From an uncultured Flavobacteriaceae bacterium (lineage in GTDB: Bacteria; Bacteroidota; Bacteroidia; Flavobacteriales; Flavobacteriaceae): a stretch of DNA of 64,000 bases. The notes under the pieces were generated by a model. It was given only the letters and a program-made list of their open reading frames with translations. It ran no database searches and had not been told where the DNA came from. Location: contig CALDUF010000026.1 in assembly GCA_937923515.1 (NCBI GenBank), positions 1-64,000 on the forward strand, in the 5' to 3' direction. Below are positions 1-10,100 of the stretch, piece after piece (the stretch's first letter is position 1; each line of letters begins with the position of its first letter). Made by a program: the position numbers and the translations under genes.

Positions 1-1171
1 GAAACTAGCTATTGTTACCGCATATCCACCAAGTAAAGTTACGTTAAATGAGTACGCATATCATTTAGCAAAAAGTTTTAGACAACATGAAAAAGTAACT
101 GAATTAATTTTATTGACAGATGTTACTCCAGAAGGAAAAGATATTAATTTTACAGAAAATGGTTGTAAAATAACTGTAAAAGAGTGCTGGAAGTTTAACA
201 GCTATACTAATATTATAAACGTTACCAAAGCAATTAACAAATTGCAGCCAAATGCAATACTGTTTAACTTACAGTTTATGAAATTTGGTGATAAAAAAAT
301 TGCTGCGGCTTTAGGGCTAATGCTTCCTTTTGTATGTAAGCTTAAAAAGATACCAAATATTGTACTGTTGCATAATATTTTAGAAGAAGTAGATTTAGGT
401 AGTGCTGGTTTTACATCTAACAAGTTACTTACCAAATTGTATGGTTTTATTGGAACAACTTTAACTAAATTGATTTTAAAAGCGGATGTTGTAGCAGTAA
501 CGATGCAAAAGTACGTAGTTATTTTAGAAAATAAATATAAGGTGGATAATGTAAAATTGATTCCTCATGGTACGTTTGAAATTCCTGAAGAACCTAATTA
601 CGTTACGCCATCTAACCCTATGCAAATAATGACTTTTGGCAAGTTTGGCACTTACAAAAAGGTTGAAGCAATGATTGAAGCTGTTGAAAAAGTGCGACAA
701 TCCACCCATTTAAATTTAGAGGTTGTTATTGCAGGTACAGATAACCCCAATGTACCTGGATATTTAGCACAAGTAAAGGACGCTTATAAACATGTGCCTC
801 AAATTCGTTTTACTGGCTATGTGGAAGAAGCAGAAGTACCCGTTTTATTTAACGAAAGCACAGTAGTTGTGTTTCCTTATACGTCTACTACAGGTAGCTC
901 TGGCGTATTGCACCAAGCAGGTAGTTATGGTAAGGCGGTAATAATGCCAGATTTAGGCGATTTAGCTTTATTAGTTAAAGACGAAGGTTATCAAGGTGAG
1001 TTTTTTGATCCAAAATCTGTAGATAGTTTAGCTAAAGCAATAGAAAGTATTGTTACAGACAATGCATATAAAGTAAAATTAGGACAAATTAATTATAAAG
1101 CAGCAACGGCACACCCCATGTCTGATATTGTTGAAATGTATCTTAATACCTTTAAAACCGTTGGAGCTTAG
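1..1171 (+). CDS. Glycosyltransferase family 4-like protein; start codon cut by the window edge (base 1 is the G of the ATG)
   Basis: Reading frame is open from base 2 (KLAIVTAYPPSKVTLNEYAYHL...), matching the N-terminus of the paralog at 3027; GT-B type C-terminus (GKFGTYKKVE, TSTTGSSGVLHQAGSYGKAVIMPDLGDLALLV). The ORF track starts at internal M 113. Confidence 0.85.
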   Translation, partial: KLAIVTAYPPSKVTLNEYAYHLAKSFRQHEKVTELILLTDVTPEGKDINFTENGCKITVKECWKFNSYTNIINVTKAINKLQPNAILFNLQFMKFGDKKIAAALGLMLPFVCKLKKIPNIVLLHNILEEVDLGSAGFTSNKLLTKLYGFIGTTLTKLILKADVVAVTMQKYVVILENKYKVDNVKLIPHGTFEIPEEPNYVTPSNPMQIMTFGKFGTYKKVEAMIEAVEKVRQSTHLNLEVVIAGTDNPNVPGYLAQVKDAYKHVPQIRFTGYVEEAEVPVLFNESTVVVFPYTSTTGSSGVLHQAGSYGKAVIMPDLGDLALLVKDEGYQGEFFDPKSVDSLAKAIESIVTDNAYKVKLGQINYKAATAHPMSDIVEMYLNTFKTVGA

Positions 1172-1173
1172 TC

Positions 1174-1255
1174 TCTACATTCTTAACATTCATCTACAGT
1201 AAAATACAGCTGAACGAAATTCAAGAGGCGCTCATTGTATTTTCTTAGACATTTA
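1174..1255 (+). promoter_or_regulatory. Candidate promoter/operator of the STAS gene: CATCTACAGTAAAAT (1191) and GACATTTA -7-like element (1248)
   Basis: Same motif and same 57-bp spacing to a -7-like element as at 2937/2994 and 10124/10181; an additional TCTCTACA lies at 1172. Confidence 0.5.
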
Positions 1256-1311
1256 CTCAAAAATTAAGCATTACCTTAAAACATATATTAACCTACTTAA
1301 ACTTAAAACTT

Positions 1312-1590
1312 ATGGCACTTAAAATTACACAAAACAAAGAAACCTTTTCAGTATTCGGAATTATTAATGCGATTACAGCTTCAAACTTTAAAAAGCACAT
1401 TAGCGTTGCTATGAAGGATGTTAAAGAATTAGTTATTGATATAGAACATGTAACAGAAATTGATACTAGCGGTATGAAAGCAATGCGATCTTTATATGCA
1501 GATTGTATGGCAATGCATAAAAGAATTTACATAGTTGGCACAGGGTGTAAGGAAGTGTATGACGATTTGTATGTAAGTAATGTAGCCTAA
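1312..1590 (+). CDS. STAS-domain protein (anti-sigma-factor-antagonist-like)
   Basis: 92 aa; ELVIDIEHVTEIDTSGMKAMRSLYADC resembles the STAS core with the DTSGM serine motif. Confidence 0.75.
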   Translation: MALKITQNKETFSVFGIINAITASNFKKHISVAMKDVKELVIDIEHVTEIDTSGMKAMRSLYADCMAMHKRIYIVGTGCKEVYDDLYVSNVA

Positions 1591-1656
1591 TTGCATCATC
1601 CTAAATTTATAGTATAAAGGATTTTATAATAGTAAATAATACAGGTGTTTTAAGAA

Positions 1657-2907
1657 ATGATTATGACTGCTAAAGCCTTACTAAAAAAAATTACACCAGA
1701 ACAGCTATTCATGTTAAGTGTTTTAGCTGTTAATGGCGGTAATTATTTGTATAATCTTATTTTAGGAAGATTATTAGGTCCAGCTGAATTTGCCGATGCA
1801 GCAGTACTTATTACGTTTTTATTAGTATTATCATTTGCAGCTATGACGTTTCAGTTAGTAACTGCAAAATTCTCGGTACTTTTTGAGCATCACATCTTTA
1901 AAAGCTTTATAGCAAAAGTGTATAAAAATGCATTTTTAGTTGGGATTTTAATGGGATTACTCATTGTTATTTTTGCTTCAGAATTACAAACCGTTTTTAA
2001 TACATCGTCTTCAAATATGTTTATTGTATTTGGTTTTGGTGTGCCTTTATATTTTTTAATGAGTGTAAACAGAGGTGTTTTTCAAGGCAAAAAAGCATTT
2101 AAACAGTTATCGATTACGTACCAATCTGAAATGTTAAGCCGATTAATTATCACTTTAGGATTGATTTTAATTTTTAATATCCAATCCTCGGTAGTTATTG
2201 CTATTGGTATTTTGGCATCGTTTGTATTTGGCCTATTTCCTTTTAAAACGGAACACGTATCATTTAAAAAAACGCTGGCACTTCCAAAAGTTGAAGCAAA
2301 ACGTATTAAGCACTTTTTTATAATCACTGCGTTTTATGAACTAACACAAATCATCATCAATAACAGTGATATTCTGTTAGTAAAGCATTATTTTGAATCG
2401 TATGACGCAGGATTATACGCCTCTTTAGCCTTAATAGGGCGTATTGTATATTTTATAGCGTGGATGTTTGTAATGTTATTATTGCCAACCGTGGTGCAGT
2501 TAAAAAAGGATGGTAAAGAAACAGCACCTATACTTTTTAAATACATTGGGTATATTGCTGCACTATCTATCACAATTATTTTGGTGTGCTTAAGTTTTCC
2601 AGAGCTTATTATCAATATGTTATTTGGTAAAAGCTACATAGCTATGGCGCCTTTATTGTGGCAGTATGCAATTGCTACTTCTATGTTCGCGATATCAAAT
2701 ATTTTCGCCTACTATTACCTGTCTTTAGATAAATATGTGCCAGTTGTTATTTCTGGTGTATTTGGTATGTTACAAGTGGCTCTTGTTATCTTTTTTCACG
2801 ATAGTTTAGCCCAAGTAGTACACGTGCAAATTGTTGCTATGGTGCTGCTTTTAGTAATTCAAGTTGCGTTTTTTAAGCTGGATGCTATGTCTGCAAAAAA
2901 AACTTAA
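1657..2907 (+). CDS. Oligosaccharide flippase / polysaccharide biosynthesis membrane protein (MOP superfamily)
   Basis: 416 aa, many TM segments, NYLYNLILGRLLGPAEFADAAVL N-terminus typical of Wzx-like flippases. Confidence 0.8.
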   Translation: MIMTAKALLKKITPEQLFMLSVLAVNGGNYLYNLILGRLLGPAEFADAAVLITFLLVLSFAAMTFQLVTAKFSVLFEHHIFKSFIAKVYKNAFLVGILMGLLIVIFASELQTVFNTSSSNMFIVFGFGVPLYFLMSVNRGVFQGKKAFKQLSITYQSEMLSRLIITLGLILIFNIQSSVVIAIGILASFVFGLFPFKTEHVSFKKTLALPKVEAKRIKHFFIITAFYELTQIIINNSDILLVKHYFESYDAGLYASLALIGRIVYFIAWMFVMLLLPTVVQLKKDGKETAPILFKYIGYIAALSITIILVCLSFPELIINMLFGKSYIAMAPLLWQYAIATSMFAISNIFAYYYLSLDKYVPVVISGVFGMLQVALVIFFHDSLAQVVHVQIVAMVLLLVIQVAFFKLDAMSAKKT

Positions 2908-2936
2908 TCTAAAGTAATTTACCGCTCGTCTACAGT

Positions 2937-3001
2937 AAAATTACAACCGCCGAAGAATACCGTTTTTACATTTAAAAAACGTGCACATTTGTAGTGTAAA
3001 T
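2937..3001 (+). promoter_or_regulatory. Candidate promoter/operator of glycosyltransferase 3027: CGTCTACAGTAAAATTAC (2937) and CACATTTG -7-like element (2994)
   Basis: Motif shared with 1191 and 10103/10124, at identical 57-bp spacing to the -7-like element. Confidence 0.55.
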
Positions 3002-3026
3002 CACAAGACATTAAAAAACATAAATT

Positions 3027-4244
3027 ATGAAATTAGCCATAGTCACAGCATATCCACCTAGCAAGGTAACATTAAATGAGTATGCTTATCATTTAGTAAA
3101 ACACTTTAGACAAAACGATGACATTACAGAATTGGTTTTGTTAACCGATAAAACTGAAGGTGATAAAAACATTAATTTCACAGAAAGTGGATGTAAAATC
3201 ACAGTAAAAGAATGCTGGACATTTAATAGCTATTTAAACCTAGTACATGTAACGAAAGCTATCAGTAAAGTAAAACCAGATGCGGTATTATTCAATTTAC
3301 AATTTATGAAGTTTGGCGATAAAAAGATTGCCGCAGCACTAGGCTTAATGTTACCATTGGTATGTAAATTAAAAAAGATACCAAACATAGTTTTACTTCA
3401 TAATATACTAGAAGAAGTAGATTTAGGAAGTGCTGGGTTTACAAGTAATAAACTGATGCAAAAACTATATGGATATATTGGTAGTAGTTTAACGCGATTG
3501 ATTTTACAAGCTGATACTGTTGCCGTAACCATGCAAAAATATGTGGATATTTTAGCTAAAAAGTACGATGCTACAAATGTAAAATTAATACCCCATGGTA
3601 CGTTTGAAATTTTAGAAGAACCCAATTACGAAACACCTGTAGCACCTTTTAAAATAATGACTTTCGGGAAATTTGGAACCTATAAAAAAGTAGAAGGGAT
3701 GATTGAAGCTGTGGAAATGCTAAGAGACGTATCTGATTTAAATATGGAAATAGTAATTGCAGGAACCGATAACCCAAATACTCCTGGATATTTAGAAAGT
3801 GTGCAACGTAAATATAGCCATGTTACAGGCATAACATTTACAGGGTATGTTGCAGAAAATGATGTGCCAAAACTATTTAAGGACAGTGCTGTTGTGGTAT
3901 TTCCATACACATCAACCACAGGAAGCTCTGGAGTGTTACACCAAGCAGGAAGTTACGGTAAAGCAGTAGTGATGCCAGATTTGGGCGATTTAGCGTTGCT
4001 GGTTCAAGATGAAGGTTATAGAGGTGAATTTTTTGATGCTGAAAGCCCTAGTAGTTTAGCTATCGCTTTACAGAAAATTTTAGAAGATAATGCGTACCGT
4101 GTGGTATTGGAAAAAGCAAATTATAAAGCAGCAACTGCGTATCCAATGTCTAGAATTGCAGAGATGTACATCAATAGCTTTCAAACGATAATTGATAAAA
4201 AATCTTCAGTTAAAATGATGCAATCTCAAGAGGTTATACTTTAG
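3027..4244 (+). CDS. Glycosyltransferase family 4-like protein, close paralog of the gene at 1-1171
   Basis: 405 aa; collinear along its whole length with the 1-1171 product (FNLQFMKFGDKKIAAALGLMLP, NIVLLHNILEEVDLGSAGFTSNKL, TSTTGSSGVLHQAGSYGKAV). Confidence 0.88.
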   Translation: MKLAIVTAYPPSKVTLNEYAYHLVKHFRQNDDITELVLLTDKTEGDKNINFTESGCKITVKECWTFNSYLNLVHVTKAISKVKPDAVLFNLQFMKFGDKKIAAALGLMLPLVCKLKKIPNIVLLHNILEEVDLGSAGFTSNKLMQKLYGYIGSSLTRLILQADTVAVTMQKYVDILAKKYDATNVKLIPHGTFEILEEPNYETPVAPFKIMTFGKFGTYKKVEGMIEAVEMLRDVSDLNMEIVIAGTDNPNTPGYLESVQRKYSHVTGITFTGYVAENDVPKLFKDSAVVVFPYTSTTGSSGVLHQAGSYGKAVVMPDLGDLALLVQDEGYRGEFFDAESPSSLAIALQKILEDNAYRVVLEKANYKAATAYPMSRIAEMYINSFQTIIDKKSSVKMMQSQEVIL

Positions 4245-5748
4245 AAATATACTTAAAAGCAGGCTTAGTCTCTCCGTTTTGGTTAATAAAACCAAAATGC
4301 TCTTGAGTCTGTTTTCTCCAAGGAAGTCGTCCAACGACTTCCTTTGGTATTTTAGTAAAGTCGTAAAGTGTCCAAGACATGTACGGAATGTTATACAATT
4401 TAAACAGTGTTTGTGCCTGCTTGTAATACGCTGCTTGATCGTCTTCAGAATTTCCAAACGGATGCCACAACCCTCTGTTTGATGACATTCCAAACTCGGT
4501 AATGGCAATAGTAGTATCTGGTAATTCTGCTTTAAGTGTTTTGTAAGTTGTATCTAAATCGCCTAAATCTTCGTAGTAATGAAAGCTTACAAAATCCAGC
4601 GTATCCTGCAACAATGTAGCACTTGCTGCGTTAGACCATCCAATAGTTACAGGGTGTACTTTATCGACCGATTTTACAGTGGCTATCATTGCTGTTAACC
4701 AAGCTGTTACCAAGGTTTTTCCACGAGATTCAAAATCTAAATTAGGTTCGTTTTTAATATCCCAAGCCACTAAGGCATTATGATGTTGTAATGCTGAAAC
4801 AATACTTAGTGCATGATGCTGATTAAGCGACCAATTAATCACACTATAATCGCCATAAAAATCAAATAGTGTTACCATAACTTTTAGTTGATGTGCTTCT
4901 GCTAAATCTAGTACAATTTTAAGCTTTTCTAATTTTTTAGGATTAATGTTAGCGTTTCCAAAATCGGCATAAGGCACAAAAATTCTAATGGTATTTAAGC
5001 CTGCGTTTTTTATAATATTAAAATCTTTAGTGATACTACTAGTGTCAAAATTTTCGCCATACATATCCCACGGTGTATCTTGCGGATAATAATTAATGCC
5101 TTTAATATCTAATACATGCTGTGATGCCTTTATATTCTGGTAGTTATAAGGTTTAGTGTGTTGTTTTATAATATGCCTAATGCGCCAAAACCCATCTTCT
5201 AAAAGCATGATAATTTTGTAGCTAGATTGTTCTGTAGTTTCTAAAACTAAAGTGTTATTGTGGTACACACGTTTATATGCTACAACATCACTGTCTGTAA
5301 GTACTGCTAGTTGGCCATCTTCACTAAAAAAGTCTAAATTTAAATTGTGTTCAAGCGTAGTGCCGTCAACATAAATACTGTTTGTTTTATTGTTCGAAAT
5401 AATATCAAAAATCGATTGTCGCGCATTTTCAGTGTAATAATCGTCAATACCTTTGGTGGTATTGGTTTTATAGGCTACGTGTTTTACATACCACGCATCT
5501 AAATAATCGGTTTCAATAGCGGTTAGCGTTTGTAAATCTATAGTGCGCCCTTCGTTGCGTAAAGGTGCCCACTCAATTTTAGGAAGATATTGTTCTATTT
5601 TTTTTATTTCAGTATGAAGCATATTACTTCTATCTGCACCTGTGTTGAGGTATGAAAATACACTGCTAATACCCAAAATTAGTACTGCAATAATGGCGAT
5701 GTAAGATAGTACTAAAGCGCTTCGTAAAATATTTATATTAATACCCAT
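4234..5748 (-). CDS. Membrane-anchored glycoside hydrolase-like TIM-barrel protein (GH5/cellulase-like) with an N-terminal domain that may be NTF2-like
   Basis: 504 aa; N-terminal TM; GINYYPQDTPWDMYGE, NAGLNTIRIFVPY, VAWDIKNEPNLDF (acid/base region), IAITEFGMSS (nucleophile region). Confidence 0.75.
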   Translation of the reverse strand: MGININILRSALVLSYIAIIAVLILGISSVFSYLNTGADRSNMLHTEIKKIEQYLPKIEWAPLRNEGRTIDLQTLTAIETDYLDAWYVKHVAYKTNTTKGIDDYYTENARQSIFDIISNNKTNSIYVDGTTLEHNLNLDFFSEDGQLAVLTDSDVVAYKRVYHNNTLVLETTEQSSYKIIMLLEDGFWRIRHIIKQHTKPYNYQNIKASQHVLDIKGINYYPQDTPWDMYGENFDTSSITKDFNIIKNAGLNTIRIFVPYADFGNANINPKKLEKLKIVLDLAEAHQLKVMVTLFDFYGDYSVINWSLNQHHALSIVSALQHHNALVAWDIKNEPNLDFESRGKTLVTAWLTAMIATVKSVDKVHPVTIGWSNAASATLLQDTLDFVSFHYYEDLGDLDTTYKTLKAELPDTTIAITEFGMSSNRGLWHPFGNSEDDQAAYYKQAQTLFKLYNIPYMSWTLYDFTKIPKEVVGRLPWRKQTQEHFGFINQNGETKPAFKYISKV

Positions 5749-6953
5749 TATAGCGTGATGTTTTTAACAGATTTACTAATGCCCGCAGCAGTTACTGTTA
5801 TAGTATAATTACCCTTTGGAAATTGGTTGGGTTTTAATGTAAAGTGCACATACCCTTCAGCACTTGTTTTTTGTAGTATTTCTCTAATTTTAGTAGTGTT
5901 ATTATAAATTTCAAGTGTTACTTGTAATCCATCAGGAATCATTTGTTGCATAAAACTTTTTAAAGGGCCTACTGTGATGTCACTATACTTATTAGCAAAT
6001 ACAATATCAAAGTCTGAAATTACTGCGCTGTAATCTATAGCAATGTTGTTGCTACTAGCCATACCTTCAATAAATGCTTGGACTGACCAACTATCAGCAT
6101 GGTCTGGATGGATTATTCTTGCCGTAGCAACTCCATTTAAAGTTGTTCCTGATGTTTTTAAAATAGAGGTGTTTGCTGTGGTGATAAAAAATGCTACGTA
6201 AGTGCCATCGCTTACTATATTTTGAAATTCGTCTGTGATTACTGAAGTTTCAAAAGTGGTAATTTGATTGCCATCTGCATACTTATGATACTGTTTATAA
6301 TTGATAGTGAAATTAGTAGGTGTAGATGGCATGACGTCTATACTAAACTCTTTAGAGTTGAAGCCTAAACACGATGTGCTTAATGCGATGCGACCTGTTT
6401 TTTTTGGTGAAAATATGTTTTTGTAACTAATGCTATTTTTTATGGTGACTGTATCTACCTGTTGCTTATTTAGAAATTGGTGCTTTATAGCTAGTTTGGT
6501 GTTTTCAGCTAACGGATTATCATAAGCATCAGTTGGGATAGTAACAAGCATACTAAAATCTTTACCGCCAGCAACAATACTTGGCGGCCCCAAATAGCTT
6601 TGAATACTGCTAACCTTTTGTTGTGGCATAATGTTGAATTCACCCTGTAATTGTTTAGAGGTTGCTAACAAACGCCAATGCACAACTCCAGATTTGTCAG
6701 CTATTATTTTAGGAATTGTGTACCTTAATACGGTTTTGGTTTTTGTTGGTGTAACTACTGTAGATCCAAAGCTGTTACTAACATAAAGCAAAGGTGCTTT
6801 ATTAGTGGTTGTTGTAAATTCTATAATTATTGTGCTACCTGCAACATATTGGGTAGTTGTAGTTATAAGAGTGAAATTATCTGCAGGGAGACTTGGCGCT
6901 ATCGTGTGTAGCATTACTATAAAACTAATAATATGTATATTTAATAAATTCAT
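5748..6953 (-). CDS. Secreted protein of unknown function, probable Ig-like/beta-sandwich domains
   Basis: 401 aa, signal peptide, repetitive beta-rich composition; TAATG overlap with the downstream GH-like gene. Confidence 0.6.
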   Translation of the reverse strand: MNLLNIHIISFIVMLHTIAPSLPADNFTLITTTTQYVAGSTIIIEFTTTTNKAPLLYVSNSFGSTVVTPTKTKTVLRYTIPKIIADKSGVVHWRLLATSKQLQGEFNIMPQQKVSSIQSYLGPPSIVAGGKDFSMLVTIPTDAYDNPLAENTKLAIKHQFLNKQQVDTVTIKNSISYKNIFSPKKTGRIALSTSCLGFNSKEFSIDVMPSTPTNFTINYKQYHKYADGNQITTFETSVITDEFQNIVSDGTYVAFFITTANTSILKTSGTTLNGVATARIIHPDHADSWSVQAFIEGMASSNNIAIDYSAVISDFDIVFANKYSDITVGPLKSFMQQMIPDGLQVTLEIYNNTTKIREILQKTSAEGYVHFTLKPNQFPKGNYTITVTAAGISKSVKNITL

Positions 6954-9900
6954 TAATTAGGGTTGCCTAAATAAGCATTGGTTTCAATTTTAATAAAACT
7001 GTAATACGGATGTTCTATAGCTTGTAATTGCGATGCCGTTTGGTTTTTAATTCTGTTGGGTAATATTTTATTAGCAATTGCTTTGTTTGGTAATCCGTTT
7101 ACGTAGCAGTTTTTCATATCATCATTTATAATTAAAGCTTTTTGTGTATCAAATGTATAAGTAAATTGCTGCTTGCGTTCTTGCCTAATACCTTCTTCTA
7201 TAAATGTATGTTCTACCCATAATAGGGTTTTGTTTGCATCATAATAACTAATAAGTAATTGCGGTATGGTAATTTCTTTAATACCGCCGTTAAATAATGT
7301 GCCAGAAATAGCATTTTTCGATAGGTTTAAATCACTTAAAACAGTTTGTTTATACAAATCAGACCCCGATACATTGCCTGCAACCTGCAAATTAAAATTG
7401 GTGGGTTGTTCTTCAAACTCAACAGGCGTAAATTCATCTGGATTAAAAGTTTTAGGAATAGAATCTTGAGTTTTAGACCAAGCAATACCTTCAAAATTAA
7501 TTCTAAATGCGCTTACTTCCTTAGGCATTAATTTGTGTTTTACTTGATGTTTTGCATTGTATGTTGCAAGTGCTTTATTAGCATCGTTATACAACGTGCC
7601 TTTTAACACCACGTCTGCAGGAACATTGTCAATATTTTGAATTTCTCCAATTAAGGCGTAGCTTTTGTTGTGTTTTACAAGTTTAGCTTGTAGAATTTCT
7701 AAAACGGGCTGTTTTAAAATATCTTCATGGTGGGTTTGTTCTGTAGTTATACGACGTCTACCTTGGTTAAAATAGTCGGTTGTATTATTGCTATAAAATT
7801 GATCTGGTGGTAAATCTAAATCCACAGCATCAGGTTCAATAAACCATTTACCATCTATTTTAACTAATGCTTTGTAAAATGTTTTCTCTATGTTTTCTAG
7901 AGATGTAATCCATTTTGTGGTTACAACAGCAGAGGCCAATGTATCAGTTTGTGATGTTATTTGAGTATCAATAGCGTCTAATTTCGCATAAGAACTTAAA
8001 AGGCCATCAGTAACTGAAATTTCTAACATGTACTGCGCAATAGTTAAATCGCTTTTAGGATTTATAAGGCTATGTGCTTTTTCAAATCGTTTAAAATCTA
8101 GGGCGTCGTAGTAGGCAAGCAGTGCATTTTCTGGCGTATGGTGGCTGTTGTTTTTTAAATAGAAGTGGTACATGCCAAATCCAATAATAATTGCTAAAAT
8201 TACAGACCATATGTGCGTTAGTTTTAAAACACCGCTAGAAAACTTTTTGTAGTTTATTTTGAAGTTTAAATACTCTGGTATATGCTTTGTTTTTGTTTTT
8301 AGTGCGCGTTTAAATAGCATGTGAATATTTAAAAAAAACGCAATAAGTACTGTTAAAAATGGCATAACACCCCAAAGTATTTTTTGCCATCTACTTACAT
8401 CATCTTTTGGTAGAATAGACGATAATGGAGGTACATTTAATTTTTCCCAAACCTGTATACCATTTTCTAATTGTCGTAGGCGTTGCCATCCGCAGAAATA
8501 CAAAATAGGATCATAAAATTTATCGTTTGAAAAAATATACTTAAAGTTATACTTTTCTGGAGTTGTTAAAAACTGTTGTAAGGAGCCAATACCTTCAACA
8601 CCTTTAAATTTTGAATTTTCTAAGCGTTCAATAGGGCGTGTAGTAAGTTCTGGTAAACGTCTTGCTGAATGGTAATTACCATCAACACTCATTGCCTTAG
8701 TTTGTGCAGATAACCATGCCATTTGGTCTCCAAACCCCAAGGTCATATAGCGCCATTGGTCATGTTGGTCTTGGTTTAAAAAATTCACAATGGGTAACAT
8801 CTTTATTTTTTGGGGTTGTGCAGGTCTAAAATACCCAAGACTCATGGTAAAGATGGTCATAAAAATGAATAAACCAGCAAGTATGCCTCCAATAATTCGA
8901 TGATAGATAGCACCAAATTTTTGTTGAATAAGAGTTTTTAAATCACCTTCAGAAAAACGGTATGCAAATTCTCCAAAAAGCGGAATAGACATTATTGAAG
9001 CCCAAAGTGTAAACCTATCTAAGGTTAAAATATTAAAAGCAGTTTCGCCTAAAAACAATCTAGGAATTGGCGTAGTACCACCTGTTCCTAAAACGGTGAG
9101 TATGCTTATAGAAAACCCAAAAAAGAGGTAACGCTTGCTGTAGTAGCGGTAAAAAATATACGGCAGTAAAATTAGTAAAATACCCCACGGAATGAGAAAA
9201 AACACCAACCCTGATGATGTAATTTCTAAAAAATTATCGCGAGACCCATGCGGTATGGGTACCTGGGTAATAGGGTTGTTTTTAGAATTAATCCAGTAAG
9301 GTAAAATACAACCAACAATAATAACTAAGGATAATAACCCAAAACTTATGATGCGTTTAAACAGTTTAAAAAAACTATTTAAAAACACCTTAAAAGTAAC
9401 GGCTTTCATGTTGCCAACTTTATCTTTTGAGGTGTCCATGATTACCATGCCAATTAATGGAAATATAAAAAATATCATTCCAAAAATAGGTGTAACATGA
9501 TGCGAGGTAACCGTAACAGCAATTAAAGATAAACACGTACATAAATACCGTAGTTTTCCCGTTTTAAGCCACAAGTAAATTTCTGGTAATGCATGCATTA
9601 ATATAGAAATACCAATAATACTAGGTAACTGCCCAAACACATGCAAGGTTTCAACAAAAGATGATGATAACACTGCTAGAATTGCGGCATAACCCGCTAC
9701 TGTTCTATTGCCTGTAATAAGCAACGAAAACCGATATGCTCCCGTAATAAACAGCATAATACTTAGCAATGCCACTGTAAATAAGCCAAATTTTAAACCG
9801 CCTATATAAGACAGTGCTGCTATAGATTGATGTACTAGTGGTGGGTAACTCATTACCGTAAAGCCTGTGTACCATTTGTAGTTCCAAGGCTCAAACCAGC

Positions 9901-10042
9901 TACCAGCATAATGTTCTGCAAAAAATAAATGTATTAACGCATCATAGGTACTTTCTAAAGTAAAGAAAATAGATGTGCCATGAAACGCAATGCCAATTAG
10001 CAATGCAATAATTAAATGTTTATTTGTCGCTTTAGGACTCAA
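6953..10042 (-). CDS. Large polytopic membrane protein, GT-C / 6-pyruvoyl-tetrahydropterin-synthase-related type, with extracytoplasmic C-terminal domains
   Basis: 1029 aa; ~12 N-terminal hydrophobic segments, MSYPPLVHQ motif, then a soluble region and further TM; C-terminal ENALLAYYDALDFKRFEKAHSLI (NTF2-like appearance). Confidence 0.6.
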   Translation of the reverse strand: MSPKATNKHLIIALLIGIAFHGTSIFFTLESTYDALIHLFFAEHYAGSWFEPWNYKWYTGFTVMSYPPLVHQSIAALSYIGGLKFGLFTVALLSIMLFITGAYRFSLLITGNRTVAGYAAILAVLSSSFVETLHVFGQLPSIIGISILMHALPEIYLWLKTGKLRYLCTCLSLIAVTVTSHHVTPIFGMIFFIFPLIGMVIMDTSKDKVGNMKAVTFKVFLNSFFKLFKRIISFGLLSLVIIVGCILPYWINSKNNPITQVPIPHGSRDNFLEITSSGLVFFLIPWGILLILLPYIFYRYYSKRYLFFGFSISILTVLGTGGTTPIPRLFLGETAFNILTLDRFTLWASIMSIPLFGEFAYRFSEGDLKTLIQQKFGAIYHRIIGGILAGLFIFMTIFTMSLGYFRPAQPQKIKMLPIVNFLNQDQHDQWRYMTLGFGDQMAWLSAQTKAMSVDGNYHSARRLPELTTRPIERLENSKFKGVEGIGSLQQFLTTPEKYNFKYIFSNDKFYDPILYFCGWQRLRQLENGIQVWEKLNVPPLSSILPKDDVSRWQKILWGVMPFLTVLIAFFLNIHMLFKRALKTKTKHIPEYLNFKINYKKFSSGVLKLTHIWSVILAIIIGFGMYHFYLKNNSHHTPENALLAYYDALDFKRFEKAHSLINPKSDLTIAQYMLEISVTDGLLSSYAKLDAIDTQITSQTDTLASAVVTTKWITSLENIEKTFYKALVKIDGKWFIEPDAVDLDLPPDQFYSNNTTDYFNQGRRRITTEQTHHEDILKQPVLEILQAKLVKHNKSYALIGEIQNIDNVPADVVLKGTLYNDANKALATYNAKHQVKHKLMPKEVSAFRINFEGIAWSKTQDSIPKTFNPDEFTPVEFEEQPTNFNLQVAGNVSGSDLYKQTVLSDLNLSKNAISGTLFNGGIKEITIPQLLISYYDANKTLLWVEHTFIEEGIRQERKQQFTYTFDTQKALIINDDMKNCYVNGLPNKAIANKILPNRIKNQTASQLQAIEHPYYSFIKIETNAYLGNPN

Positions 10043-10100
10043 TTAGTTGTTGTTTTCAATATTGTAAAAATATAGAATGCCTTTGGTTGCTTCAATATTA

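Noticed and set aside
4206-4508. 100-aa minus-strand ORF at the end of the GH5-like gene
   Set aside because: Out-of-frame overlap with the GH5-like CDS (4234-5748), which has clear family motifs.
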